A DNA stretch of 64,000 bases from Haloimpatiens sp042688525 (GTDB lineage Bacteria; Bacillota; Clostridia; Clostridiales; Clostridiaceae): NCBI RefSeq assembly GCF_042688525.2, contig NZ_JBHWAB010000001.1, positions 1,550,001 through 1,614,000 on the forward strand, read 5' to 3'. The position numbers and the translations under genes are program-made. Positions 17,577 through 26,173 of this stretch are shown here, piece after piece (within the stretch, counting starts at the first letter, position 1; every line of letters begins with the position of its first letter). The notes beneath the pieces were generated by a model. The model was given only the letters and a program-made list of their open reading frames with translations, did not search any database and had not been told where the DNA came from.

Positions 17577-18080
17577 ATGAAAAAAATAAATAAAAATATT
17601 GTTCTCATTGGAATGCCAGGATGTGGTAAAACAACAACAGGAAAAATATTATCACAAAAAATTAAATTAAAACTTTATGATTTAGATGAATGTATAGAAA
17701 AATCAACTGGAAAGACAATTAAGGAATTGTTTTCTAAAAGTGAAAAAGTTTTTAGGGATGCAGAAAGTAAAATAACAGAACAGATAAGCAGTACATATCC
17801 TAAGATTATTTCCACTGGTGGTGGGATAGTAAAGAGAGAAAATAATATACATGCACTAAAGAAAAATGGAATAATTATATTTATAAACAGGCCCATAGAA
17901 GATATAATTTCAGATATTAATACTAATACTAGACCACTTTTAAAAGACGGAAAAGAAAAATTGTATAAATTATATGATGAGAGAATAGAGCTTTATAAGA
18001 AGTATTGTGATATTGAAATTATTAATGATGAAACTATAGAAAAAACAATAAAAAGTATTATTGAAGCTTTAAGTATATAA
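17577..18080 (+). CDS. aroK: Shikimate kinase
   Basis: About 167 residues of the P-loop NMP-kinase fold. IVLIGMPGCGKTTTGK is Walker A (about residues 8-23), LYDLDECIE carries the shikimate-binding Asp, FRDAESKI the conserved Arg-Glu and STGGGIV the glycine motif. It phosphorylates shikimate with ATP. The GTG at 17565 is an in-frame alternative; the ATG at 17577 is preferred because GAGTGA precedes it and the protein then begins at the usual place. The penultimate gene of the aro operon, it is separated from aroE by the repeat at 17425-17527. Confidence 0.94.
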   Translation: MKKINKNIVLIGMPGCGKTTTGKILSQKIKLKLYDLDECIEKSTGKTIKELFSKSEKVFRDAESKITEQISSTYPKIISTGGGIVKRENNIHALKKNGIIIFINRPIEDIISDINTNTRPLLKDGKEKLYKLYDERIELYKKYCDIEIINDETIEKTIKSIIEALSI

Positions 18081-18117
18081 TTTAGATATATTATATATTT
18101 GTTTAGGAGATGTGAAG

Positions 18118-18546
18118 ATGAATATACTGATAATTAATGGTCCCAATATAAATATGTTAGGAATTAGAGAAAAAGACATTTACGGAACAATGAATTATGA
18201 TGAAATGTGTGAGTACTTAAAAAAAGAAGGAAGTAAAATAGTTGATAATATAGAAATTGTACAGAGTAATATAGAAGGTGAAATAATTAATTATATACAA
18301 AATGCTTATGGAAAATATGATGGTATTGTAATTAATCCAGGAGCATATACACATTATAGTATTGCTATATATGATGCATTAAAGGCGGTTTCAATACCAA
18401 CAGTAGAAGTTCATATAAGTAATATTTATTCACGAGAGGAATTTAGGCATAAATCAGTAACAGCGGGTGCTTGTATTGGACAAATAAGTGGTTTTGGAAT
18501 TTATGGATACATAATGGGAATATTAGGACTAAAAAGCAAAGTTTAA
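18118..18546 (+). CDS. aroQ: 3-dehydroquinate dehydratase, type II
   Basis: 142 residues, the standard length of the dodecameric type II enzyme. ILIINGPNINMLGIREKDIYG holds the catalytic Arg/Tyr region, then SNIEGEIINYI, INPGAYTHYSIAI, VEVHISNIYSREEFRHKSV and GFGIYGYIMG. It dehydrates 3-dehydroquinate to 3-dehydroshikimate. AGGAGA lies 7 nt before the ATG at 18118, whereas the in-frame GTG at 18112 would leave no spacing. It closes the nine-gene aro operon; with this gene all seven shikimate steps are present. Confidence 0.96.
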   Translation: MNILIINGPNINMLGIREKDIYGTMNYDEMCEYLKKEGSKIVDNIEIVQSNIEGEIINYIQNAYGKYDGIVINPGAYTHYSIAIYDALKAVSIPTVEVHISNIYSREEFRHKSVTAGACIGQISGFGIYGYIMGILGLKSKV

Positions 18547-18625
18547 AGTATAAAGTGTAAAGTTTAAATAAGAAAATTTTTACAGTAAATAAAAAACGTA
18601 TAAGATTAAGGAAGCTTTTAAGGAC

Positions 18626-18730
18626 AATTAAAAATTAAGAGTTAAAAATTAATAATGAAGGTTGATTTTTTAAAATATTATACAATTAGTTATTTTGCCT
18701 TAAGGCAAAATTTCCTTAATTATTAATTAT
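18626..18730. repeat. Family C palindromic repeat, copy 1
   Basis: A roughly 105-bp element running from AATTAAAAATTAAGAGTTAA through AATAATGAAGGTTGATTTTT and TTTTGCCTTAAGGCAAAATT to CCTTAATTATTAATTAT. The ends are inverted copies of each other. Just before it, 18544-18575 (GTTTAAAGTATAAAGTGTAA) resembles an end of the element at 44568. Confidence 0.8.
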
Positions 18731-18732
18731 TC

Positions 18733-19022
18733 ACTCAACTTTCGCAGTAAAAAAACACTTCTTAGCGAAGGGAAATGATATCTTGCGTAAGAAACATTTG
18801 AAATCAATTAAGAATTAAGAATTAAAAATTAATAATGAAGGTTGATTTTTGCTTTAGCAAAAATCTTTAATTATATTAGTTATTTTGCCCTAAGGCAAAA
18901 TTTCCTTAATTATTAATTATTAATTATTAATTATTAACTATTAATTATCTTTAAAGTAAAAGGTTTCTAAGCAAGATATCATTTACCGTAGCGGTTATTT
19001 TTCACCTGCGAAAGTTGAATTA
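18733..19022. repeat. Family A repeat interrupted by a family C repeat
   Basis: Family A left end (ACTCAACTTTCGCAGT to CTTGCGTAAGAAACATTTGAA, 18733-18802) and right end (AAAGTAAAAGGTTTCTAAGC to ACCTGCGAAAGTTGAATTAA, about 18953-19022) are in correct order and spacing but separated by a complete family C element. The central CTTGTTACTGAAGTG of other copies is missing. The right end lies 9 nt from the stop of the convergent antiporter gene. Confidence 0.9.
18805..18949. repeat. Family C palindromic repeat, copy 2, nested in family A
   Basis: It matches copy 1 at 18626 over AATTAAAAATTAATAATGAA, GGTTGATTTT, TAGTTATTTTGCC-TAAGGC and TTTCCTTAATTATTAATT, with an additional hairpin TTTTTGCTTTAGCAAAAA in the middle and extra TTAATTA units at the right end. 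It occupies the centre of the family A element. Confidence 0.85.
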
Positions 19023-19031
19023 ATAATTATT

Positions 19032-20465
19032 TTATTTTCCATTTAAGATAGATAAAATATTGTCTAATTCTTTAGTAAGTCCAGCTATTATAAGTCTATC
19101 ACCTTTCATAATCCTATTATCACCTTCAGGAAGTATTTCTACTCCATTTCTTATTATTAGAAAAACTCTAAAGCCATGAGGAAAATCAATTTCCTGTAAG
19201 GTTTTATTATAAATTTCCTTATTAAGAGGTACTACTTCCATAATAGATATTTTGTTTACTGCAGAGTCCTGCAATTGTTCTACATTATCAGGTTTAAATA
19301 TTCTATCAAAACAAAGAGGGAATAATATACATGATATAACAGTAGTAAGTATAAAAGCTGAATACTCTGAGGAATTTATAAGTTTTAAATTAAATGCTAA
19401 TTGAGCACCAACTATCATTAAACTAAGTTGAGCAGAAAGCATAAGGGAACCTGATATAGCTTTATTTAATCCATAAGTAAATGTCATAAGCAAAGAAGGT
19501 ATTAATTTTACTACAAAAATTATTATTAAGAATATTGGTATATGAAAAATAACATTTGGATTATCAAAAACAGAAGTAAGGTCTAAATTAACACCTACCA
19601 TGATAAAATATATTGGTATTAAAAATCCATATCCTATTATATCTAGCTCGTATTTAAGCTCTTCTTTTTCTTTATCCAACATTAAGCTGAAGATTATTCC
19701 TGCAAGGAATGAACCTAAAACTATTTCTGTACCGATTTTATTTGAAACTGTTACTAATATAAGTATTAAAGCAAAAGCAGCACGAACACCTATATGTAAA
19801 TTACTAAAGAAAGAAGTTGAAAGATCAATTTTACGAGAGAATTTTTTTAAAGATCTATATAGTAAAAAGGCTAATATGAATAGAATTATAAATAAAAAAT
19901 TTTTATAACTAAATCCATAGATTATAGTTGAAGAAATAAAAGTTATTGATATTAAGCATACAAATTCACAAATCAATGAAAATATAAGTATAGTTTGCCC
20001 ATATTCTGTATTTAGTATTTTTCTCTCTTTTAAAAGTGGAACTATAAGTCCCGGTGCTGAAGCTGCAAATAAAAGTGCTGTAAAAGAAATATTTTTAACA
20101 ATTTGTAGATTAAATAGTATTCGCGCAATTATGTATGAAATTAATAAAGAAATACCAAACATTAAAAATGATAATAGAATTCTAAGTATGGCTTTTTTCT
20201 TTTCTTTACCTACTTTTACTTGATCGAAGTCTATTTCTAAACCACTTAAAAACAAAAGGTAAGCAAGACCTAAATGAGATAAAAAACTAATCCATACATC
20301 TTCATGTACCAGATTTAAAAAGCTTTTCCCAATTATAATTCCAACAAATATTTCTCCAACTACAAATGGAATTTTAAATTTTTTCATAGAATTAATAATA
20401 ATGGGAGTAATAAATGCAAATATAGATAAAATAAGCAAAGAATCATAATTTATAGTTTCAGTCAT
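19032..20465 (-). CDS. Kef-type cation:proton antiporter (CPA2) with C-terminal RCK_C/TrkA-C domain
   Basis: 477 residues. Residues 1 to about 385 are 12-13 hydrophobic helices of the Na+/H+ exchanger fold, with VGEIFVGIIIGKSFL, AYLLFLSGLEIDFDQVKVG (the conserved LxFLsGLE motif of CPA2) and ASAPGLIVPLLKE. Residues of about 400-477 (PLNKEIYNKTLQEIDF, RNGVEILPEGDNRIMKGDRL) form a TrkA-C ligand-binding domain, without the NAD-binding RCK_N domain of E. coli KefC. It presumably exchanges K+ or Na+ for H+ under control of a small ligand. AAGGAGTG precedes the ATG. Its stop lies 9 nt from the nested repeat cluster. Confidence 0.9.
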   Translation of the reverse strand: MTETINYDSLLILSIFAFITPIIINSMKKFKIPFVVGEIFVGIIIGKSFLNLVHEDVWISFLSHLGLAYLLFLSGLEIDFDQVKVGKEKKKAILRILLSFLMFGISLLISYIIARILFNLQIVKNISFTALLFAASAPGLIVPLLKERKILNTEYGQTILIFSLICEFVCLISITFISSTIIYGFSYKNFLFIILFILAFLLYRSLKKFSRKIDLSTSFFSNLHIGVRAAFALILILVTVSNKIGTEIVLGSFLAGIIFSLMLDKEKEELKYELDIIGYGFLIPIYFIMVGVNLDLTSVFDNPNVIFHIPIFLIIIFVVKLIPSLLMTFTYGLNKAISGSLMLSAQLSLMIVGAQLAFNLKLINSSEYSAFILTTVISCILFPLCFDRIFKPDNVEQLQDSAVNKISIMEVVPLNKEIYNKTLQEIDFPHGFRVFLIIRNGVEILPEGDNRIMKGDRLIIAGLTKELDNILSILNGK

Positions 20466-20490
20466 ATATAATCACTCCTTTAAATAATAG

Positions 20491-20517
20491 ACCAAAGGTA
20501 AAAACCTATGGTCAAAA
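20491..20517 (-). terminator. Terminator after the GDPD gene
   Basis: On the minus strand GACCATAGGT, a short loop and ACCTTTGGTC form a near-perfect stem followed by TATTATTTAAA. It lies between the GDPD stop and the antiporter start. Confidence 0.6.
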
Positions 20518-20523
20518 TCATTT

Positions 20524-21249
20524 TTAGTTAATCTTTTTCAATAACTTACTTAATATATCAGGATAATCTGTTATTATTCCATCTACATTAAACCTTATCA
20601 TATCAATCATACGGTTTTTATTATTTACAGTATAAGTGTTTATCATGAATTTTTTTGAATGTGCTGATTTTACAGTATTGTTATCTACACAGTAAAAGGG
20701 TAAGTGAAGTGCATTTACATTAAGAGTTTCTGCATATTGTTGTATATTATATATTAGACAACTGTATAATATTGCGGTTTTAATATTAGTATCTATAGTT
20801 TTACAGTTTTTTAATGAACTATGATTGAATGATGAAATAATAACATTATTTTGTACATTGTATTTGTGGATTTTATCAATAACTATATTTTCATGTGAAA
20901 TTAAAGTATTTTTTAGTTCAATGTTTATTAGTATATTTTTATTTTTAACATATTCTAAAAAATAATCCAAGGAGGGAATCTTTTCCCCTTTAAATTTTTC
21001 GCTTTTTTTAACTCCGGCGTCTAATTTATATAACTTACTATAAGTATAATCTTTTACATAACCTGTACCATTAGTTGTTCTATCAACTTTTTCATCATGT
21101 ATTATTACTGGAATATTATCTTTAGTAAGTTGAACATCGAGTTCAATACCGGTACTACCTAAGTGTAGAGCTTTTTCAAAAGCTAACATAGTATTTTCAG
21201 GATAGTAAGCACTAGCACCTCTATGTGCTATATTAAAAATATTTTTCAC
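20524..21249 (-). CDS. Glycerophosphodiester phosphodiesterase (GDPD family)
   Basis: About 241 residues, a TIM-barrel GDPD domain only. IAHRGASAYYPENTMLAFEK holds the first catalytic His and Arg-Gly, GIELDVQLTKDNIPVIIHDE holds the metal-binding Glu/Asp and second catalytic His, then DRTTNGTG, IPSLDYFLEYV, NIELKN and DGIITDYPD. It hydrolyses glycerophosphodiesters to glycerol 3-phosphate and an alcohol. There is no signal peptide, so it is likely cytosolic. The GTG at 21249 follows GGAGG by 6 nt; the ORF extension of nine codons upstream overlaps the RBS. It is monocistronic. Confidence 0.92.
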   Translation of the reverse strand: MKNIFNIAHRGASAYYPENTMLAFEKALHLGSTGIELDVQLTKDNIPVIIHDEKVDRTTNGTGYVKDYTYSKLYKLDAGVKKSEKFKGEKIPSLDYFLEYVKNKNILINIELKNTLISHENIVIDKIHKYNVQNNVIISSFNHSSLKNCKTIDTNIKTAILYSCLIYNIQQYAETLNVNALHLPFYCVDNNTVKSAHSKKFMINTYTVNNKNRMIDMIRFNVDGIITDYPDILSKLLKKIN

Positions 21250-21405
21250 AGTTATGCCTCCGTATTTATTTTTCAATTATATAGTATGCAGGAAATATAT
21301 TCAATGTTTTTTTATAATTATGTAAAAATGTTCATTGTGATTTAGAAAACTGTAGAAAATAATCAATAATTTATATATAATGATTAAATGAAGGAGGTTA
21401 CATAT

Positions 21406-23163
21406 ATGAATAAAAGTGAATTAGTTAAAAAGGAGAGAATTGCTAGCGCATTTTTTGCTGCTTTTTTATTAATTGGTATAGCAATTTTGTATATATTTAT
21501 TTCTTTATCTTTAGGAGATAATAAACTTTATGGTTTTGGAGTTTTCATTTCTTTAATACCCTTTACAGCATCTTTAAAGTTTTATTTTAAGAGAAAAAAC
21601 TTTAAAACAATGATAAATCTTAGAGAACAGTGGGGACAAGAAGTAAAGCGTAAAAGGGATTTTAAATCAATAAAAAAATTATTTGATAATTTAGCTAAAA
21701 ACGAGAAGGATTTTTTAATTGATGATCAAACATGGTTTGATTTGGACATGGATAAGGTGTTTTCTAAACTAGATAGAACTTTGTCTACTCCTGGACAACA
21801 TTATTTATATTATATGCTTAGAAAACCTGAATTTAGATACGAATTACTTAAAAAGAGAGGTGACAAAATAAAATATTTTCAACAAAATGTAGAACAGAGA
21901 GAAGAAATTGAACTACTTTTACATAAAATAGGAACTGATTATAAAAAAACAATAGTAGATTTTATATGGGATAAAATTGACTATTCTACTAAAATGAAGC
22001 CTTTAGTATACATAATGACAATGGCAGCTATAGGTGCTATTATATTAGGTTTTACAAAAGGAGCTGCTAGTGCTGTACTTCCTATATTATTAGTATATTG
22101 TATTAATTATTATATACATTCCAAAACAAAAAAAATGGTAGGAACAGATATATCATCTATTGGATATTTAGGTAAAGTATTAAGTTCTGCACAGAAAATA
22201 TCAAAAATGCAAAATGGACAGGTATTTGAAGAGTATAGTAATGAATTAAAGAAAAATATTGAAAAATGTAATTCTATAATGAAAAAATCATTAGCATTGC
22301 AAATGAGTAATACTGAAGGAATGGATATGATTATAGAATACATAAACATATTTCTTTTAAATCAAGCTAGGACTTTCTTTCAAGTTATAGATGATATTAA
22401 TAAAAACATTGATTCTATAAAACAAATTTATTTATTAATAGGAGAAATAGATTCTATTATATCAATAGCTTCTTATAGGGAAAAAATTAAATATATAGAA
22501 CCTACTTTTGTAGATGGTTCTAAGAGTATAGATGTTGAGAATATTATACATCCTCTATTAGAAAAACCAATAAATAATTCATTAGATATGAGGAGAAATA
22601 TTATAATTACAGGGTCTAATATGTCTGGAAAATCTACATTTTTGAGAACTATAGGAGTTAATGCTTTATTTTCTCAGACAATATATACATGTACTGCTTC
22701 AAAATATAAAGGGGATTTTTTCAGGGTGGTTACTTCAATAAGTGTAAGTGATAATATTTCTAGTGGTAAAAGTTATTATATGGGAGAGGCAGAGGCATTA
22801 TATAGAATAATTAAAAATACTAATGCGTATAAATATCCAATATTAACTTTAATTGATGAGATTTTTAGAGGAACAAATCCTATAGAAAGAATTAATGCAG
22901 CATCAGAAATACTTAAATATCTAAGCCAAAATAATTCACTTGTAATGGTTGCTACGCATGATTTAGAGATAACTAATATGGTTGACGATATGTATGATTG
23001 TTATTATTTTACTGAAAATGTAGGAAAAGAAGGTTTAGAGTTTGATTATAAAATAAAAGAAGGAATATCTTCAACTAGAAATGCGGTAAAAATACTTGAG
23101 TATATGGGATATCCTAAAACAATTATTGATAAAATAAATAATGCTATAGCTAATAAAAATTGA
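21406..23163 (+). CDS. Membrane-anchored MutS-family ATPase
   Basis: About 585 residues. It begins with two hydrophobic helices (about residues 14-55) and has a further hydrophobic pair at about 195-240. The C-terminal MutS ATPase domain then has Walker A in ITGSNMSGKSTFLRTIGVN (about 401-419), FFRVVTSISVSDNISSGKSY, Walker B TLIDEIFRGTNPIERI (about 482) and VATHDLEITNMVDDMYDCYY. It lacks the N-terminal mismatch-recognition domain of MutS1 and the Smr nuclease of MutS2. Such proteins occur widely in Firmicutes and Bacteroidetes, and their role is unknown. DNA repair should not be assumed, given the membrane segments. AAGGAGG lies 9 nt before the ATG at 21406. Confidence 0.85.
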   Translation: MNKSELVKKERIASAFFAAFLLIGIAILYIFISLSLGDNKLYGFGVFISLIPFTASLKFYFKRKNFKTMINLREQWGQEVKRKRDFKSIKKLFDNLAKNEKDFLIDDQTWFDLDMDKVFSKLDRTLSTPGQHYLYYMLRKPEFRYELLKKRGDKIKYFQQNVEQREEIELLLHKIGTDYKKTIVDFIWDKIDYSTKMKPLVYIMTMAAIGAIILGFTKGAASAVLPILLVYCINYYIHSKTKKMVGTDISSIGYLGKVLSSAQKISKMQNGQVFEEYSNELKKNIEKCNSIMKKSLALQMSNTEGMDMIIEYINIFLLNQARTFFQVIDDINKNIDSIKQIYLLIGEIDSIISIASYREKIKYIEPTFVDGSKSIDVENIIHPLLEKPINNSLDMRRNIIITGSNMSGKSTFLRTIGVNALFSQTIYTCTASKYKGDFFRVVTSISVSDNISSGKSYYMGEAEALYRIIKNTNAYKYPILTLIDEIFRGTNPIERINAASEILKYLSQNNSLVMVATHDLEITNMVDDMYDCYYFTENVGKEGLEFDYKIKEGISSTRNAVKILEYMGYPKTIIDKINNAIANKN

Positions 23164-23181
23164 TATAAGTTATTATGGTGA

Positions 23182-23217
23182 AAATCTCCTTCCGTAAAAG
23201 ATAGGAGATTTTTTTTA
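23182..23217 (+). terminator. Terminator of the MutS-family gene
   Basis: AAATCTCCT and AGGAGATTT form a 9-bp stem with a 12-nt loop, followed by TTTTT. Confidence 0.85.
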
Positions 23218-23355
23218 TTCAATGTATGTCTTTGCTCTTTATACTAAAAAAAGTATATATTTATTCACAATAATGGAATATTTATTCGTATAGCGTAATA
23301 TTAATTAAATAAGATATGCAGAAGTAAATAAATAAAGAACAATTAAATGAAATTA

Positions 23356-23384
23356 TTGACAATAAAGTTATAAAATGTTAAAAT
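23356..23384 (+). promoter_or_regulatory. Promoter of the M4 protease gene, long leader
   Basis: TTGACA and TAAAAT are separated by 17 nt. The start codon lies about 220 nt downstream, so the mRNA has a long untranslated leader (about 23391-23610). The leader is AT-rich. I see no known riboswitch or convincing terminator in it, though a regulatory role is possible. Confidence 0.65.
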
Positions 23385-23610
23385 GTAATTGATTATTTTC
23401 ATAAAATAAAGTTTACCCAACTTTTAAATTCTATTCTATTTTAGCTTTTCATAAAATATTTATTCCATCATGTGATGTTACTCTAATTTTCTAAATTTAT
23501 ATGTTTTTCAAAGTTAGTAACCTAAGAATAAAAAATGAATATATTGAATATTGAGTGAGTTAAAAATTATCTACAAACAAATTTTAAATTATATAATAGG
23601 GAGGATATAA

Positions 23611-25830
23611 ATGAATAAAAAGGTAATTTCATTAGTAATTGCTTCAGCTATGGTTTTTACAACAGGATTAACGACTAGCGTAAAAGCATTAGAAAATAGG
23701 ACAAAGGATAATAACACAAAAGGAATTTTATTTCAAGATGATGATTTTATTAAAGATTTCTTTGGAGAAGATTTTAAGATTTTTTGGGATGATGAAGAGT
23801 TTCCACAGTTTGTTAGAAGTGAATTGATGAAATGGAAAATAGAAGATTTTAATGACTTAGAAGAGTTTTTAGATAAAAATAATGATATGTTTGGATTGAA
23901 AAAAGGTGATTTTTCAGTACAAAAAGTAATAAAAGATAAGAATGGAAAAAAACATTATCGTACTAATTATCAAATAAATGATATCCCTGTATATGGTGGA
24001 GAAGTGATATTCCATACTGATGAAAATGGAAAAATGTATGCTATTAATGGGGAAATAGATAAAGAATTTGAGAATATTGATTGGAACGGAAAGATTAAAA
24101 TAAAAGCATCAGAAGCTATTAAATATGCAAAAGAAGATATAAAACCTAACAAGGTATTTAGACCAAAAGCACAATTGTATTTATATAAATTTGAAGAAAA
24201 ACCTTATATTGTTTATGTAGTAGAATTAAATTGTGATAAAGGAAACTGGAAAATATTTGTAAATGCAGAAAATGGACAAATCGTAGATAAATTTAATAAT
24301 ACACCTGTTTTGATGATGGATGATTCTGAAGTAGAAAATAAATCAAATAATAAAGAAGAAAAAAAACAAAAACCTGAAGAAGCTCAGAAGAATAAAAAAG
24401 AAAAGTCTAGTGAAGATGACGAAAATAAAAAGGTAGATAAAACTAAAACAGAAAATTCAGAAAATTCAGAACCAACAAAGGATAATAATAAAATAGAGGC
24501 AGAAGCACCAAAAGATAATACAACTACAATGGGAACAGGAAAATCTAATATTTATGGCAATGTTCAATTTCCAACCTATTATGAAAATGGAAAATATTAT
24601 TTGTATAATACAACTAAAGATATGAAAGGTGTAATTGAAATATATGATACAAACCATAAAGTTAATGAGAAGAATATATACAATTATGGTAGTAAGGAAG
24701 CTGTAAAAAGAGAATCACAATTAGTAGGAGATAAAGATAATAACTTTATTGATAATAATCAAACAGCAGCAGTAGATGGTTATGTAAACTTTTCAAAAGT
24801 ATATGATTATTACAAAAATAAGTTAGGTAGAAATAGTATAGATAATAAACAAATGGATATAGATGGTTTTGTTCATGTAGGTAATGAATTTAATAATGCA
24901 TTTTGGTATGCATCGTATAATGCAATGTTTTTTGGTGATGGAGACGGAAAAGATCTTAGTAATATATCAGGTGCTTTAGATGTTGTTGCTCATGAATTAA
25001 GTCATGGTGTTACAAGTTATTGTTCGAATCTTGACTATAGATTTCAATCAGGAGCTTTAAATGAAGCATTTTCAGATATAATGGCATCAGCAGTGGATAA
25101 TGATGATTGGTTAATAGGTGAAGATTGTACTACACCAGGAATAAAGGGGGATGCATTGAGAGATATGTCAAATCCTCATAATGGAGCTTTTAGTTCACAA
25201 CCAGCTGATATGAGTGAATATAAAGATTGTACTATATATGAAGACAGGGGTGGAGTGCATGTAAATTGTGGAATAATAAATCATGCAGCTTATTATATAG
25301 GAGAAGAATTGGGTAGAGATGCTATGGCAAAAATATTCTATTCAGCTAATAAAAATTATTGGAGATATAATTCAGATTTTTCAGAAGCTAGAGATGGTGT
25401 GATTAGTGCTGCGACAGAAGAGTATGGAAAAGATAGTCATGCTGTAGATGTTGTAAAAGATGCATTTGCTAAAGTAGGAATAAAGGGAAATGATGGAGGA
25501 TCAAGCTCAGGAGAATATAAATGGAATTATGAGGATATGAGTATAGAATCACCTCATAACTATCCAAATAATTACCAAAAATCACAAAAATATTCTAAAG
25601 AAGGAGCTCAACGTGTTGCAGTTCACTTTTCTAATATATCTACAGAAAATGGATATGATTATGTTTATGTTTTAGATAAAGATAGAAATGTAGTAAAAAG
25701 TTTTACAGGAAATGTATCAGATAAGTGGGTTGTAGTAGAAGGAGATACTTTATATGTATATATTGAGAGTGACGCATATGTAAATGAGTATGGATATAAG
25801 GTAGATAGAACAGCTTATTATTCTAATTAA
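23611..25830 (+). CDS. Secreted thermolysin-like neutral metalloprotease (M4), with charged linker and C-terminal beta domain
   Basis: 739 residues. The signal peptide is at 1-26 (MNKKVISLVIASAMVFTTGL, then an AxA-like KALEN). The propeptide has FTP and PepSY-like parts (about 40-235). An approximately 80-residue Lys/Glu/Asn-rich linker (about 240-315) is followed by the catalytic domain from about GTGKSNIYGN. The zinc site is HELSHGVT (461-468) with Glu485 in NEAFSD; GDGDG and YGKDSHAVDVV are typical. The active-site His region is DRGGVHVNCGIINHA. From about residue 635 a roughly 105-residue C-terminal domain (SIESPHNYPNNY, DYVYVLDKDRNVV) resembles a CUB-like or proprotein beta domain that may bind substrate or matrix. 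It is a monocistronic extracellular protease, and GGGAGG precedes the start. Confidence 0.93.
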   Translation: MNKKVISLVIASAMVFTTGLTTSVKALENRTKDNNTKGILFQDDDFIKDFFGEDFKIFWDDEEFPQFVRSELMKWKIEDFNDLEEFLDKNNDMFGLKKGDFSVQKVIKDKNGKKHYRTNYQINDIPVYGGEVIFHTDENGKMYAINGEIDKEFENIDWNGKIKIKASEAIKYAKEDIKPNKVFRPKAQLYLYKFEEKPYIVYVVELNCDKGNWKIFVNAENGQIVDKFNNTPVLMMDDSEVENKSNNKEEKKQKPEEAQKNKKEKSSEDDENKKVDKTKTENSENSEPTKDNNKIEAEAPKDNTTTMGTGKSNIYGNVQFPTYYENGKYYLYNTTKDMKGVIEIYDTNHKVNEKNIYNYGSKEAVKRESQLVGDKDNNFIDNNQTAAVDGYVNFSKVYDYYKNKLGRNSIDNKQMDIDGFVHVGNEFNNAFWYASYNAMFFGDGDGKDLSNISGALDVVAHELSHGVTSYCSNLDYRFQSGALNEAFSDIMASAVDNDDWLIGEDCTTPGIKGDALRDMSNPHNGAFSSQPADMSEYKDCTIYEDRGGVHVNCGIINHAAYYIGEELGRDAMAKIFYSANKNYWRYNSDFSEARDGVISAATEEYGKDSHAVDVVKDAFAKVGIKGNDGGSSSGEYKWNYEDMSIESPHNYPNNYQKSQKYSKEGAQRVAVHFSNISTENGYDYVYVLDKDRNVVKSFTGNVSDKWVVVEGDTLYVYIESDAYVNEYGYKVDRTAYYSN

Positions 25831-25855
25831 TATTTCAAAAATTTGAATTAATACC

Positions 25856-25975
25856 ATGCCTATCATCGCTAAGACTTCTTTATATAGAAGTGGGGTAAGA
25901 GGTAATGGGCATTGTATAAGGGCTTTTAATCTTCACATTGAGTTAAAAACTCCACCTGAAGATTAGAAGCCTATT
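25856..25975. other. Two-hairpin structured element after the M4 protease gene
   Basis: The first structure runs from ATGCCTAT to ATGGGCAT (25856-25912) with an inner hairpin ACTTC...GAAGT. The second is a 15-bp stem, GGCTTTTAATCTTCA (25921-25935) with TGAAGATTAGAAGCC (25957-25971), capped by GAGTTAAAAACTC. The second could terminate the protease transcript, although the following T-tract is weak. The first contains the unusually G-rich GTGGGGTAAGAGGTAATGGG. It matches none of the repeat families in this window. A structured RNA or the palindromic end of an IS200/IS605-type element are possibilities I cannot decide. Confidence 0.5.
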
Positions 25976-26173
25976 TATATTTAGATGTGATTAAGTTAAA
26001 TATGATACAATATATAAGTATAGAGTATAATCAACTGGATTTTATACTTCATAAGTGAAATGGGATTTATACAATATGTGACTTTATTCTTACTCAGTGG
26101 AGTTGATAATAGCATAAGAATTATATATAATTATAGTTCTAGTATAAAAATAAATAGATAGTGAGGTTTTTTA

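Noticed and set aside
23391..23610. Riboswitch in the long protease leader
   Set aside because: I searched by eye for known aptamer motifs and a terminator and saw none; only the unusual length is noted.
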